8,317 nt of DNA from Thermococcus sp. (GCA_015522395.1 WAMH01000255.1:1-8317), one strand, 5' to 3'. Counted from the stretch's first letter, positions 1-6,489 are shown. Translations and numbers: made by a program. Notes: a model not told the origin generated them from the letters alone.

Positions 1-624
1 TCTGCGGTCAAGAAAAACTGGGTCAAGGTCTCGCTCAAGGGAGAAGACGAAGAGATAAGCGCTAACCTAGTCCGCGAGGAGTTCGGCGAGGTTCCCTACA
101 GCCTCAAGGCCGTTGAGGAGGGAAAGAACTACCGCGGAAGGTTCATCGACCTTGGAAAGGTCGGATATGGAGTATACGTCGACATCGGAATCTTCCGCCC
201 TAGGCCTAAAGATGCTCTCCTGCCCCTCTACTACCTGAAGGAGACCTTCGGCGAGATGCCCGTTCGCGAGATGATAGCCAAGTTCGGCTGGGTTGACAAC
301 CTGCCTGTGGAGGTCACCGTCACGGGGGTCGAGTTCGGAGCGAGGGAGGTGGAGCTTGCCTTCAGTAAAGATCAGCTGAAGCGCATTAAGCGCTGGCTTG
401 AAGACGGGCACGACAAGCTCTTCATAGCCGGAACGGTGAGCGAGAACGTGGAGAAGGCCCTAATCCAGACCGGCCACGGCAGGGACGTCAAGAGGATCGA
501 GGAGCTTGGGCTCATGGAGACCCTGCTCGTCCTCAAGAAGGGAACCCAGGCGCCGGGCATAATCAAGGAGATAGGACCCCAGCTCAAGGGAACCGTCATC
601 GGGGCCATCAAGTTCCCCCTGTGA
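1..624 (+). CDS. DUF2110-like conserved archaeal protein, 3' part
   Basis: The reading frame is open from base 1 to the TGA at 622-624, giving 207 residues. The start lies left of the window, and probably only a few tens of residues are missing if the family length of roughly 220-240 applies. No signal peptide or membrane segment is visible, so it should be cytoplasmic. Visible residues 43-64 contain a stretch with GKVGYGVYVDIG that looks like an S1/OB-fold beta strand set, suggesting nucleic-acid binding. Further on are a K/R-rich helix (KRIKRWLEDG), TGHGRDV and a C-terminal GTQAPGIIKEIGPQLKG segment. I assign DUF2110 from memory of this pattern. The family has no established function that I know. 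An in-frame ATG at 256 is internal, because the conserved S1-like strands lie before it. The 3' end overlaps the convergent membrane-protein gene by 17 bp. Confidence 0.72.
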   Translation, partial: SAVKKNWVKVSLKGEDEEISANLVREEFGEVPYSLKAVEEGKNYRGRFIDLGKVGYGVYVDIGIFRPRPKDALLPLYYLKETFGEMPVREMIAKFGWVDNLPVEVTVTGVEFGAREVELAFSKDQLKRIKRWLEDGHDKLFIAGTVSENVEKALIQTGHGRDVKRIEELGLMETLLVLKKGTQAPGIIKEIGPQLKGTVIGAIKFPL

Positions 625-1972
625 CGCCGTGAAGAAGCCTCACGGCTAGGGCAGACACCAGAACGAAGGAGTACTGAAATAGGGCCGGGATGAAAAAGGC
701 CAGCGGGAAGTAGAAGGCCGTTAAAAGGATCAAAAACGCCGTGGCCCCCTTCATACTCATTCTGCCTTTTCTGTTGGCCAGCGCGTAGATGGAGGCGCCT
801 ATCGCGAGCCCGCCGTCGAGAATGAACCTCCCAGCCAGGTGCAGGGAACATGGGCTGGGGCTGGGGGGGATCCCAATGGAGAAGCCCACGGTCTCGTAGA
901 GGAGCAGTATCCCCAGGGCTACCGTTCCGAGGTAGGCGTAGTTCCGCAGGTGCCTCTTTGGAAACGCCAGGACGAAGAAAACCGGTATGAACGCCAGGTA
1001 GGGGTTTATTGCTATGGCCAAAAGCGTGAACGCAGAGAGAACCGCCGTCTGCACCAGGGCTTTCCATTTCTCCGGGGAAAACGTCACGTTGCAGGCCATG
1101 GCAAGCGTGAGCGCGAACCCGGCTAGTCCAAGGGCGCTTCCGTTTATCTCGTCTAGGCTGTTCCTGAACATAGGTGCGATGAAGAGAAGGCCGAAGACAA
1201 TGAATCCGAGCTCGCGGCCCCTCCTCGGGGCGAGGTAAAACACCAGAGATGCTATTAGGAACACTATGAGCCAGTGTATGAAGACGAGGTTCTCCTCGAG
1301 CGGTGGAACGAGCCTGAAGGTTACGCCCATGATGGCGCTGAGCGCAGAGTCAGGGGTCCCCCCAACGGTGAACTCCAGGGCCGAGAGCATCTCCCTAAGA
1401 AATCCCTCCGTGAGGAATGGTCGGGGAGAGGTGAGGTACCACACGACGTAGAGGGACGCCATGAGCCCGTAGAACTTTCCGGCGTGGCTTCCATCCCCGC
1501 TTAGGGCCGCTAAAAAGACGAGCATCAGGGCGATGAGGGTGACTAAAAACGCCATTCTTGCGTTGCGTGAAGGCCTCCAGACGTTTTCAAAGGCCCTCTC
1601 GGTTAGGTAGATGTTGTTCTTGGAGCCCGTTATGAGGACGGTTCCATTGAGAATGATTATGGAGGGAAGAAACGAGGCCTTCGGTGGGAGACCGGTTTCG
1701 TTCCAGATTTTCCTCATTAATCGGTTGTTTCCCACGTTTCCAACGAGGACGAGCGTGCCGTTCCCCGGTGTTTTTAGGGTTGAGAGTCTCTCATCAATGT
1801 AGTATGCCCATGCGCGCGCCCACGTGTCGTTTCCTGAGACCACAGTGAAGGGTGAATCCGAGTTCAGAAAGGCTTGGAACGCGGTCTCGTTGGGATAATA
1901 TGTAAGCTGTGCCGCAGCCACTCCTGGCAGGAGGAGAAGAAAGAGGAGGATGGGAACGGCCGCCTTTCTCAT
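608..1972 (-). CDS. Polytopic membrane protein with signal peptide and sequon-rich outer domain, unknown function
   Basis: This is a 454-residue protein that I do not recognise as any named family. The N-terminus is a good signal peptide (MRKAA, a leucine-rich core, then GVAAAQ; cleavage likely near residue 21). Residues 22-137 form a soluble, presumably extracytoplasmic domain. It contains five N-X-T sequons (N28, N48, N71, N91, N109), consistent with archaeal N-glycosylation, and a beta/turn segment LVLVGNVGNN (74-83) faintly like S-layer or cell-surface repeat domains. About ten hydrophobic segments follow, roughly 141-157, 166-182, 229-247, 255-268, 280-295, 307-338 (two), 346-363, 383-398, 408-426 and 428-447. 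No catalytic motif or nucleotide-binding loop is visible. The ATG at 1972 is preceded by GAGGGAGA and a TATA-like box. It is transcribed in the same direction as the upstream ATPase gene, with 48 bp between them, so co-transcription is possible. A membrane transporter, glycoprotein scaffold or envelope protein are all possible; the sequence does not decide. Confidence 0.8.
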   Translation of the reverse strand: MRKAAVPILLFLLLLPGVAAAQLTYYPNETAFQAFLNSDSPFTVVSGNDTWARAWAYYIDERLSTLKTPGNGTLVLVGNVGNNRLMRKIWNETGLPPKASFLPSIIILNGTVLITGSKNNIYLTERAFENVWRPSRNARMAFLVTLIALMLVFLAALSGDGSHAGKFYGLMASLYVVWYLTSPRPFLTEGFLREMLSALEFTVGGTPDSALSAIMGVTFRLVPPLEENLVFIHWLIVFLIASLVFYLAPRRGRELGFIVFGLLFIAPMFRNSLDEINGSALGLAGFALTLAMACNVTFSPEKWKALVQTAVLSAFTLLAIAINPYLAFIPVFFVLAFPKRHLRNYAYLGTVALGILLLYETVGFSIGIPPSPSPCSLHLAGRFILDGGLAIGASIYALANRKGRMSMKGATAFLILLTAFYFPLAFFIPALFQYSFVLVSALAVRLLHGVTGGT

Positions 1973-1974
1973 GC

Positions 1975-1982
1975 TCTCCCTC
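1975..1982 (-). promoter_or_regulatory. Ribosome binding site of the membrane protein
   Basis: On the minus strand GAGGGAGA lies just before the ATG at 1972, with GAGGG about 5 nt from the start. It supports that ATG, which also gives a complete signal peptide. Confidence 0.5.
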
Positions 1983-2000
1983 GGCCGGAATAGAGAAAAG

Positions 2001-2017
2001 TGGTTAAAAAGTTAATG
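2001..2017 (-). promoter_or_regulatory. Candidate BRE/TATA promoter of the membrane protein, possibly also a U-run terminator
   Basis: Read on the minus strand this is TTAACTTTTTAACCA, an A/T-rich box resembling an archaeal TATA element. Its centre (about 2007) lies some 35 bp from the ATG at 1972, which would place transcription start near 1982 and leave a leader of only about 10 nt. The same T5 run sits 10-17 bp after the stop of the upstream ATPase gene and could act as an archaeal U-tract terminator. Both readings are inference from position and composition. Confidence 0.42.
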
Positions 2018-2020
2018 GGC

Positions 2021-2914
2021 TCACTCTTCCGAGCCCTCGGTTTCCTTCTTCATCTCCTCAAGCTTCTTCACTAGCTTCTCCGCGAGTTCCATGAAGGCCT
2101 TGGCCGCGATGGTGTCCTCGTAGAGGACTATTGGTATTCCCGCGTCGCTCGCTTCCCTCGCCTTGAGGTCTATCGGGATCTCACCGAGGAAGTCGACGCC
2201 CTCCTTCTCGGCGAGCTTCCTGCCGCCGCCCTTTCCGAAGATGTCTATCTCGTTGCCGCAGTACGGGCAGATGAGGTAGCTCATGTTCTCCACTACCGCA
2301 ACGTAGGGAACCTCCATCTTCTTCATCATGTTGACTGCCTTTCCGGTGTCAAGCAGGGCAACCTCCTGCGGGGTGGTGACTATCACAGCCGCGTCGAGCT
2401 TGAGGTTCTGGGTAACTGTGAGTATCTCGTCGCCGGTTCCCGGCGGGAAGTCGATTATCATGAAGTCGAGCTCGCCCCACTTGACGTCGCCGAGGAGTTG
2501 CTTGATGGCCTTCGTCACGAGCGGCCCGCGCCATATGACCGGCTGGTCTTCACCGACGAGGAACCCCATGCTCATGACCTTTATCGGCGTGATCTGTCCG
2601 AGGAAGTCGTTCATCGGCGGTATCATCTCGAACCTTCCGTCCTCCATTCTCTCGGCGAGGACGTCCGCCTTTTCAACCCCGAGCATCCTTGCCACGTTCG
2701 GGCCGTGTATGTCGGCATCCAAAACGCCGACGAAGTAGCCCTTCTTTGCTAGGGCCGCCGCGAGGTTGACCGCGACGGTGCTCTTTCCAACGCCGCCTTT
2801 GCCGCTGAGAACCGCTATCTTGTACTTCCATTTCTCCTGCTTCTCCTTTATCCTCTGCTCCAGCGGGTCAGCACCAAGGCCTTCAACGTTCAGTGTGGGG
2901 GCTTTTATCGTCAT
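2021..2914 (-). CDS. apbC: ApbC/Mrp-type Fe-S cluster carrier P-loop ATPase
   Basis: This 297-residue cytoplasmic protein belongs to the Mrp/ApbC/Nbp35 group of MinD-like deviant Walker ATPases. The family binds a [4Fe-4S] cluster at a dimer interface and passes it to apo-proteins in an ATP-dependent way. Motifs seen are the deviant Walker A GKGGVGKST (38-46, with signature lysine K39), DADIHGPN (66-73), the Walker B-region IIDFPPGTGDE (153-163), TTPQEVAL (180-187) and the cluster-binding C216-P-Y-C219. The N-terminal four-cysteine ferredoxin-like motif of eukaryotic Nbp35 is absent, so it is the ApbC/Mrp form. The C-terminus is a charged Lys/Glu tail. The ATG at 2914 has a strong GGAGGTG 7 nt upstream. 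The name Mrp here is unrelated to the Mrp antiporter encoded next to it. It follows the antiporter operon by 87 bp and probably has its own promoter. Confidence 0.95.
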   Translation of the reverse strand: MTIKAPTLNVEGLGADPLEQRIKEKQEKWKYKIAVLSGKGGVGKSTVAVNLAAALAKKGYFVGVLDADIHGPNVARMLGVEKADVLAERMEDGRFEMIPPMNDFLGQITPIKVMSMGFLVGEDQPVIWRGPLVTKAIKQLLGDVKWGELDFMIIDFPPGTGDEILTVTQNLKLDAAVIVTTPQEVALLDTGKAVNMMKKMEVPYVAVVENMSYLICPYCGNEIDIFGKGGGRKLAEKEGVDFLGEIPIDLKAREASDAGIPIVLYEDTIAAKAFMELAEKLVKKLEEMKKETEGSEE

Positions 2915-2921
2915 TCTTCAA

Positions 2922-2928
2922 CACCTCC
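2922..2928 (-). promoter_or_regulatory. Ribosome binding site of the ApbC-type ATPase
   Basis: GGAGGTG on the minus strand, 7 nt before the ATG at 2914, is close to the full anti-16S match. It fixes the start of the protein at MTIKAP. Confidence 0.85.
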
Positions 2929-2950
2929 TCTTTAGACTCCTCCCATGGAA

Positions 2951-2966
2951 CTTAAAAGCTTTGCCC
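2951..2966 (-). promoter_or_regulatory. Candidate BRE/TATA promoter of the ApbC-type ATPase
   Basis: On the minus strand GGGCAAAGCTTTTAAG lies about 40 bp before the ATG. AAAGC resembles a BRE and TTTTAA a Thermococcales TATA box. Initiation some 25 bp downstream (about 2930) would leave a short leader that just contains the ribosome binding site, the usual arrangement in this group. No start-site data support it. Confidence 0.55.
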
Positions 2967-2982
2967 AGATATTTGTCATCAC

Positions 2983-2998
2983 TACCCAATTCTGGGTA
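2983..2998. repeat. Perfect 6-bp inverted repeat between antiporter operon and ApbC gene
   Basis: TACCCA, a 4-nt spacer and TGGGTA form a perfect inverted repeat 3 bp past the mrpD stop and about 20 bp upstream of the predicted BRE/TATA of the ATPase gene. No T-run follows it on the minus strand, so it is a poor terminator. Its place upstream of the TATA box would suit an activator or regulator site. It could also be chance. It does not match the SurR or TrmBL1 consensus as I know them. Confidence 0.35.
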
Positions 2999-3001
2999 AA
3001 C

Positions 3002-4579
3002 TCAATGGGAAGAAAGCATGCCCTCCGCGATTCTCTTGACGGCCTCTATGTAGCCATGCCAGTCCATAGCCTGAGCCGCTGCTGGATGGAAGATTTTATC
3101 TATCAGCACCGGAGCGAAGATGCCGAGGGCGATAACTAGAATTGCTAAAACCACTTCAACGGCGTTGAGGGTCCAGACTTCCCCAGTGTTCCATTTCGCT
3201 TTTTCCTCCCCTCCATGACCGTGCCCCTCGCTCGGCTTCCCGCGCCAGAGGTAGATGAAGGCCTTGAAGTAGGCCCAGGCCGCTATGGCGCTCGTTATGA
3301 CAACGACAGAGGCCAGCCATGGACTCACCTGCATCAAGGCGTCGAAGATGAGCATCTTCCCGAAGAAGACGTTGAGAGGCGGAACGCCAACGAGGCTTAG
3401 CGTAGCTATTCCAAAGAGGAAGGCGTTTACGGGCATGGCCCTTCCTATCCCTGCCAGCTCCTCGATCCTGCTCGTCCCGGCGCGGTAGATGAAGGCCCCT
3501 ACTGTAAAGAACAGGAGCATCTTGGCTATGGCGTGGTTGACGAGGTGAAAATCCACCGCGATGAGGGCCAGCTGGGTTCCGACGCCGAGGGTCATGAAGA
3601 GGTAGCCCATGTGAAGTATGGTCGAGTAAGCTATCAGCCGCTTCACATCCCTCTGGACGAGCATCATAATCGAGCCGAGGAAGGCCGTTGCCGCCCCGAG
3701 GGTGAAGAAGACGAGCGAAAGCGTTCCACCAAAGGGGAGGCCGTGGAAGAGGGTGTAGAGGTACCTCGCCAGAACGTAGATGCCGGCAGCCTCGATGAAG
3801 CCGCTCAGCACCGCTCCAACCGGTATTGGAGCGCCGGAGTAGGCACTCGGCAACCAGTAGTGGCCCGGGAAGATGGCGCTCTTGACTATCACCATCGAGA
3901 TTGTAAGGGCAAAGAAGAGGGCCAGAGCGAGCGTCGGGTCTCCAAAGAGCCTGGTCGTTACCGGGAAGCTTATACCGTGGAACTTGGCACTTAAGTCTGC
4001 CATGTTGAGCGTTCCGAGGGAGGCGTAGACGAAGCCCAGGGCCAGGAAGTAGAGGCTCGTCGCGACGGCACCGCTGATGCCGTACTTGAAGGCGCCCTCT
4101 ATTGCCTCGCTCCTCGTCCTGTAGAAGCCCACTATCGCGTATGCACTCGCCCCCATGACCTCGAACATGACGAAGAGGTTGAATGCATCGCCCGTCATGA
4201 AGGCCCCGAGGTTTCCAGCCTCTAAACCCAGGAGGAAGGTGTAGAAGAACTCCAGACCGTTCCACTCCGACAGATACTTAGCCGAGTAGATTCCAGCTAA
4301 AAGGAAGCCGAGCGAAGCCGTGAGGACGAGCGTCGCCGAGAACCTGTCCACCTCGAAGACTATACCTATCGGGGCTATCCAGTTGCCGAAAGCATAAACG
4401 AGGGGTTCGTTTGAGGAGTAAGCTTTGCCGAAGAGCCAGAGCGAGGCCAAGAAAGCAGTGGTGAGGGCAACTAATGCATAGCCTACGATGACCTTCCTGT
4501 TCTTCCGGGTTGCGATGGCTGTGAAGGGCAGGAAAAAGGCGAAGCCGAGCGGTATGATGGGAACGAGTCCAACCTCCAT
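3002..4579 (-). CDS. mnhD: MrpD/MbhH-like Na+/H+ antiporter subunit
   Basis: This 525-residue integral membrane protein is of the NuoL/M/N-MrpD antiporter class and is the ion-pumping subunit of the complex. About 14 hydrophobic segments are visible, spread over residues 5-495. Family hallmarks are present: E140 in LFVMFEVMGASAY (TM5 glutamate), K233 in VKSAIFPGHYWLP (TM7 lysine), the R310-DVKRLIAYST loop before TM10, H349 and K353 in NHAIAKMLLFF, and K408 in FFGKMLIF. These are the buried charged residues of the proton path in this family. A cytoplasmic His/Gly/Glu-rich loop (GHGHGGEEK, 452-460) precedes the last membrane helix. Length fits MrpD/MbhH (about 490-520). The ATG at 4579 has GAGGTGA about 4 nt upstream, overlapping the mrpE stop, with a 9-bp gap. 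It is the last gene of the operon. Confidence 0.93.
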   Translation of the reverse strand: MEVGLVPIIPLGFAFFLPFTAIATRKNRKVIVGYALVALTTAFLASLWLFGKAYSSNEPLVYAFGNWIAPIGIVFEVDRFSATLVLTASLGFLLAGIYSAKYLSEWNGLEFFYTFLLGLEAGNLGAFMTGDAFNLFVMFEVMGASAYAIVGFYRTRSEAIEGAFKYGISGAVATSLYFLALGFVYASLGTLNMADLSAKFHGISFPVTTRLFGDPTLALALFFALTISMVIVKSAIFPGHYWLPSAYSGAPIPVGAVLSGFIEAAGIYVLARYLYTLFHGLPFGGTLSLVFFTLGAATAFLGSIMMLVQRDVKRLIAYSTILHMGYLFMTLGVGTQLALIAVDFHLVNHAIAKMLLFFTVGAFIYRAGTSRIEELAGIGRAMPVNAFLFGIATLSLVGVPPLNVFFGKMLIFDALMQVSPWLASVVVITSAIAAWAYFKAFIYLWRGKPSEGHGHGGEEKAKWNTGEVWTLNAVEVVLAILVIALGIFAPVLIDKIFHPAAAQAMDWHGYIEAVKRIAEGMLSSH

Positions 4580-4588
4580 GCTCTCACC

Positions 4589-5092
4589 TCAGTCGAATAT
4601 TTTCTTCGCGTAGTCCTCGAAGTAGGCAACAACGTTCTCCTTAACTTCCCTCTCGTTGAGCGTTGAAACGTCAATCCAGTGGACGTAGAGCCACTTCCCG
4701 TCGTCGCTTATGTCGACCACTATCGTCCCCGGGGTGTTGGTTATCGAGTTGGCAACGAGAACCTTCCCGTAATCGCTCTTCACATCGAGCGGAATTCTTA
4801 CTATGCCAGGGTTGGCTCGCAGAGTGAAGATTCTCTTCGCCACGTCGATGTGGGTCTTGGTTTCCTCGATGATGAAGTAGCGGAGGCCGTAGACTATCGC
4901 GTAGAACCACCTCCTCGGAGAGAAGAACTTGGACTCGTTCCTCACCAGCCAGTGGCCGACGAGGAAGGAAACGATTAACGCCACTATCGATCCCGTTACG
5001 ATGTCGTACTCACTCACCGAACCTGTGTAGAAGAGGTAAACCGCTAAGACTACAACGAAGGTAGCCGGCGAGAACCTCCCAAGCGGGTTCAT
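4589..5092 (-). CDS. mnhE: MrpE-like antiporter subunit
   Basis: This 167-residue membrane protein has about three hydrophobic segments in the N-terminal half (about 10-23, 31-48, 62-76), followed by a soluble C-terminal domain. The MrpE signature ANSITNTPGTIVVD lies at 114-127, close to the family pattern NSITLTPGT. MrpE is a small, non-pumping subunit needed for assembly and activity of the Mrp complex. It starts at ATG 5092, overlapping the end of mrpC by 4 bp, with GGGGGTGAGG upstream. In mbh operons, as I know them, the MrpE homologue is first; here it sits between MrpC and MrpD. Confidence 0.92.
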   Translation of the reverse strand: MNPLGRFSPATFVVVLAVYLFYTGSVSEYDIVTGSIVALIVSFLVGHWLVRNESKFFSPRRWFYAIVYGLRYFIIEETKTHIDVAKRIFTLRANPGIVRIPLDVKSDYGKVLVANSITNTPGTIVVDISDDGKWLYVHWIDVSTLNEREVKENVVAYFEDYAKKIFD

Positions 5093-5475
5093 TCTTCCTC
5101 ACCCCCAACTATCTCGGCCATGTCCCTCGCATCGACCGTTCCGTGGAGGCGGTAGAACTGTATCGCGTAGGTTGTTAGGAGTATGTTCATGGCCATGCCT
5201 ATGACGACCGCGGTGAGCACTAAAGCCTGCGGCACCGGGTCAACCGCCCTGCTCAGGAACTCCTCGAAGGTTATGTGGCTCTCGTAGATGGGCGGGAAGA
5301 CCGGGAAGACGAGGCGGTAGCCGATGAGTATGAAGAGCATGTTTATCGCATCTCCCATGACGTTGAGCATGATGATCTTCTTGATCAGGTTGGAACGGGT
5401 GGCGACGCCATAGATTCCTAAGAGTACCATGGCGAAGAGCGTTATCGTGATGTAGGCAAGGAGAAGGCTAATCAT
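5089..5475 (-). CDS. mnhC: MrpC/MbhG-like (NuoK-type) antiporter subunit
   Basis: This 128-residue protein has three transmembrane helices (about 3-24, 33-56, 81-106) and is homologous to NuoK of complex I. The MrpC hallmark DPVPQALVLTAVVIG is at 79-93. R27-S-N-L-I matches the NuoK/MrpC loop before helix 2. Between helices 2 and 3 there is a longer outer loop (57-78) with FEEF. The NuoK glutamates equivalent to E. coli E36 and E72 are replaced by N38 and A89, the second as usual in MrpC, and D42 sits one helical turn after the E36 position. The C-terminal tail is acidic. The ATG at 5475 has GGAGGGA upstream and overlaps the preceding gene by 8 bp. Confidence 0.93.
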   Translation of the reverse strand: MISLLLAYITITLFAMVLLGIYGVATRSNLIKKIIMLNVMGDAINMLFILIGYRLVFPVFPPIYESHITFEEFLSRAVDPVPQALVLTAVVIGMAMNILLTTYAIQFYRLHGTVDARDMAEIVGGEEE

Positions 5476-6235
5476 TCAGCTCCCTCCTGAGAACGTTTTT
5501 GAAGACCCACTCCGGAATTCCAAGGACGAGGAAGACGGTGAGAAAGCCGAAGGTGACGGCGGTGTACTCGCCAACGTCGAGGTTGAAGAGGCCCGCTTCT
5601 CCGGGCAGGAGGTTTATCTCAAGGATTTTGCCGCCGTAGAGGAAGACCGGAGCCAGGACCGTCGCCAGGATTAATGCCAGACCAACGGCGTAGGCTGAGA
5701 TGGTGTGCCTGAGCGTGAGTCCCTTCCTCTCGAGCGTGAACTTGCTGAAGGCCGCGAAGAGGAGCAAAGCGGCAACGGCCATGGCCGAACCACCCTGGAA
5801 GCCGCCGCCGGGAGTCAGGTGACCGTGAAGGGCTATCGAGGCGGAGATGGCGATGATCATCACCACGACCAGCTTGGTCGTTGCACGCACTATGAGGTCC
5901 ATTTTCCTGTGGGGCATCGTTGCCTCAAGCTCCCTCGCCTGCCTGAGCTGCTCCCCATCGAGGCGGAGGACGCTCAGGGCGCCCATTATGGCCAGGAAGA
6001 ACACGAAGGTCTCGAAGAGCGTATCGAAGCCGCGGTAGTTCCAGACTATCGCTGTGACTACCTCGGGGCTGTGGCTGGTCAAGCCCTCGTGGGCGAAGGA
6101 GTGGCTTAAGTAAAACTCACCGAGGGGCCTAAGTTCAGTCCCACCGAGGCCGAGGACGTTTCTGGCAGTCACGGCGTAGGCTATAAAGAGGAAAGCAATG
6201 AGGAATGAGAAAGCCACTACTGCATCCCGCTTCAT
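5468..6235 (-). CDS. mnhB: Fused MbhE-like and MrpB antiporter subunit
   Basis: This 255-residue protein joins two Mrp modules. Residues 1-92 resemble MbhE, the extreme C-terminal part of bacterial MrpA. There is one helix at 5-22, an outer loop, then EVVTAIVWNYRGFDTLFE (58-75) and a second helix ending VLR; the RGFDTL(F/G)E motif is diagnostic. Residues 93-112 are a charged linker. Residues 113-246 are an MnhB/MrpB domain with four helices and the signature HGHLTPGGGFQGG (137-149). Mbh complexes encode these as separate MbhE and MbhF, and bacterial Mrp puts the first part at the end of MrpA. The ATG at 6235 has GAGGTGGG upstream and overlaps the previous gene by 4 bp. Both halves are subunits of the transmembrane ion-translocating arm. 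Confidence 0.9.
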   Translation of the reverse strand: MKRDAVVAFSFLIAFLFIAYAVTARNVLGLGGTELRPLGEFYLSHSFAHEGLTSHSPEVVTAIVWNYRGFDTLFETFVFFLAIMGALSVLRLDGEQLRQARELEATMPHRKMDLIVRATTKLVVVMIIAISASIALHGHLTPGGGFQGGSAMAVAALLLFAAFSKFTLERKGLTLRHTISAYAVGLALILATVLAPVFLYGGKILEINLLPGEAGLFNLDVGEYTAVTFGFLTVFLVLGIPEWVFKNVLRRELND

Positions 6236-6489
6236 TCTCCCACCTCGTATCTCTCGGTCTTGCTTATCGCGAGGATAACGAGTGCTGTATAGGCTCCGAC
6301 CGCTATGGCGAGATAAGCCAAGACTATGTCAGGTGCCGCTAGAATGTAGAAGCCCAGCGCGAAGAAAGTGGACTGGACGGAGCTTAAAGCTAGGGCCTTC
6401 AGCAGGTCGTGCTCCTTCATGGCGAGATAACTGAAGACGAAGCCGAAGGAAACGACTATGACGAGGATGAGGAGGTGAAGCTCTATCAT
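6232..6489 (-). CDS. MbhD-like (DUF4040-type) antiporter subunit
   Basis: This small membrane protein of 85 residues has three hydrophobic segments (about 4-22, 31-50, 54-75). It matches the MbhD / MrpA C-terminal piece by size, position and the D28-LLKALALSSVQS and AAPDIVLAYLAIAVG (51-65) segments; the APD triplet is the family core. In MbhD, and in DUF4040 generally, I expect a conserved glutamate shortly after APD (as in TEAAVG). Here that position is Y59 and no acidic residue follows until E79. The family part is thought to lie next to the NuoJ-like region of the ion path. The ATG at 6489 has GGAGGG about 7 nt upstream and overlaps mrpG by 4 bp. Confidence 0.82.
   Translation of the reverse strand: MIELHLLILVIVVSFGFVFSYLAMKEHDLLKALALSSVQSTFFALGFYILAAPDIVLAYLAIAVGAYTALVILAISKTERYEVGE

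Noticed and set aside
256..624. ATG at 256 as the start of a short 122-residue protein
   Set aside because: The same frame is open to base 1 with conserved-looking strands upstream, so the methionine is internal.
372..1067. Minus-strand open frame of 231 codons across the convergent gene ends
   Set aside because: It overlaps two better genes in other frames and its translation is compositionally odd (Pro, Arg and Ser rich).
2021..2914. The ATPase as a Na+/H+ antiporter component because both are called Mrp
   Set aside because: The shared name is historical. The protein is a soluble P-loop Fe-S carrier with no membrane segment.
2983..2998. Inverted repeat as a rho-independent-style terminator of the antiporter operon
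   Set aside because: The stem is only 6 bp and no T-run follows on the minus strand; archaeal termination depends mainly on U-tracts.
3533..3994. Plus-strand open frame antisense to mrpD
   Set aside because: It lies opposite a well-supported gene, has low-complexity charged composition and no convincing ribosome binding site or family motif.
3156..4265. A 369-codon open frame on the minus strand inside mrpD
   Set aside because: It is a different frame of the same strand under a clear MrpD protein. Its translation is rich in Arg, His and Pro with no membrane pattern, typical of an out-of-frame GC-rich shadow.
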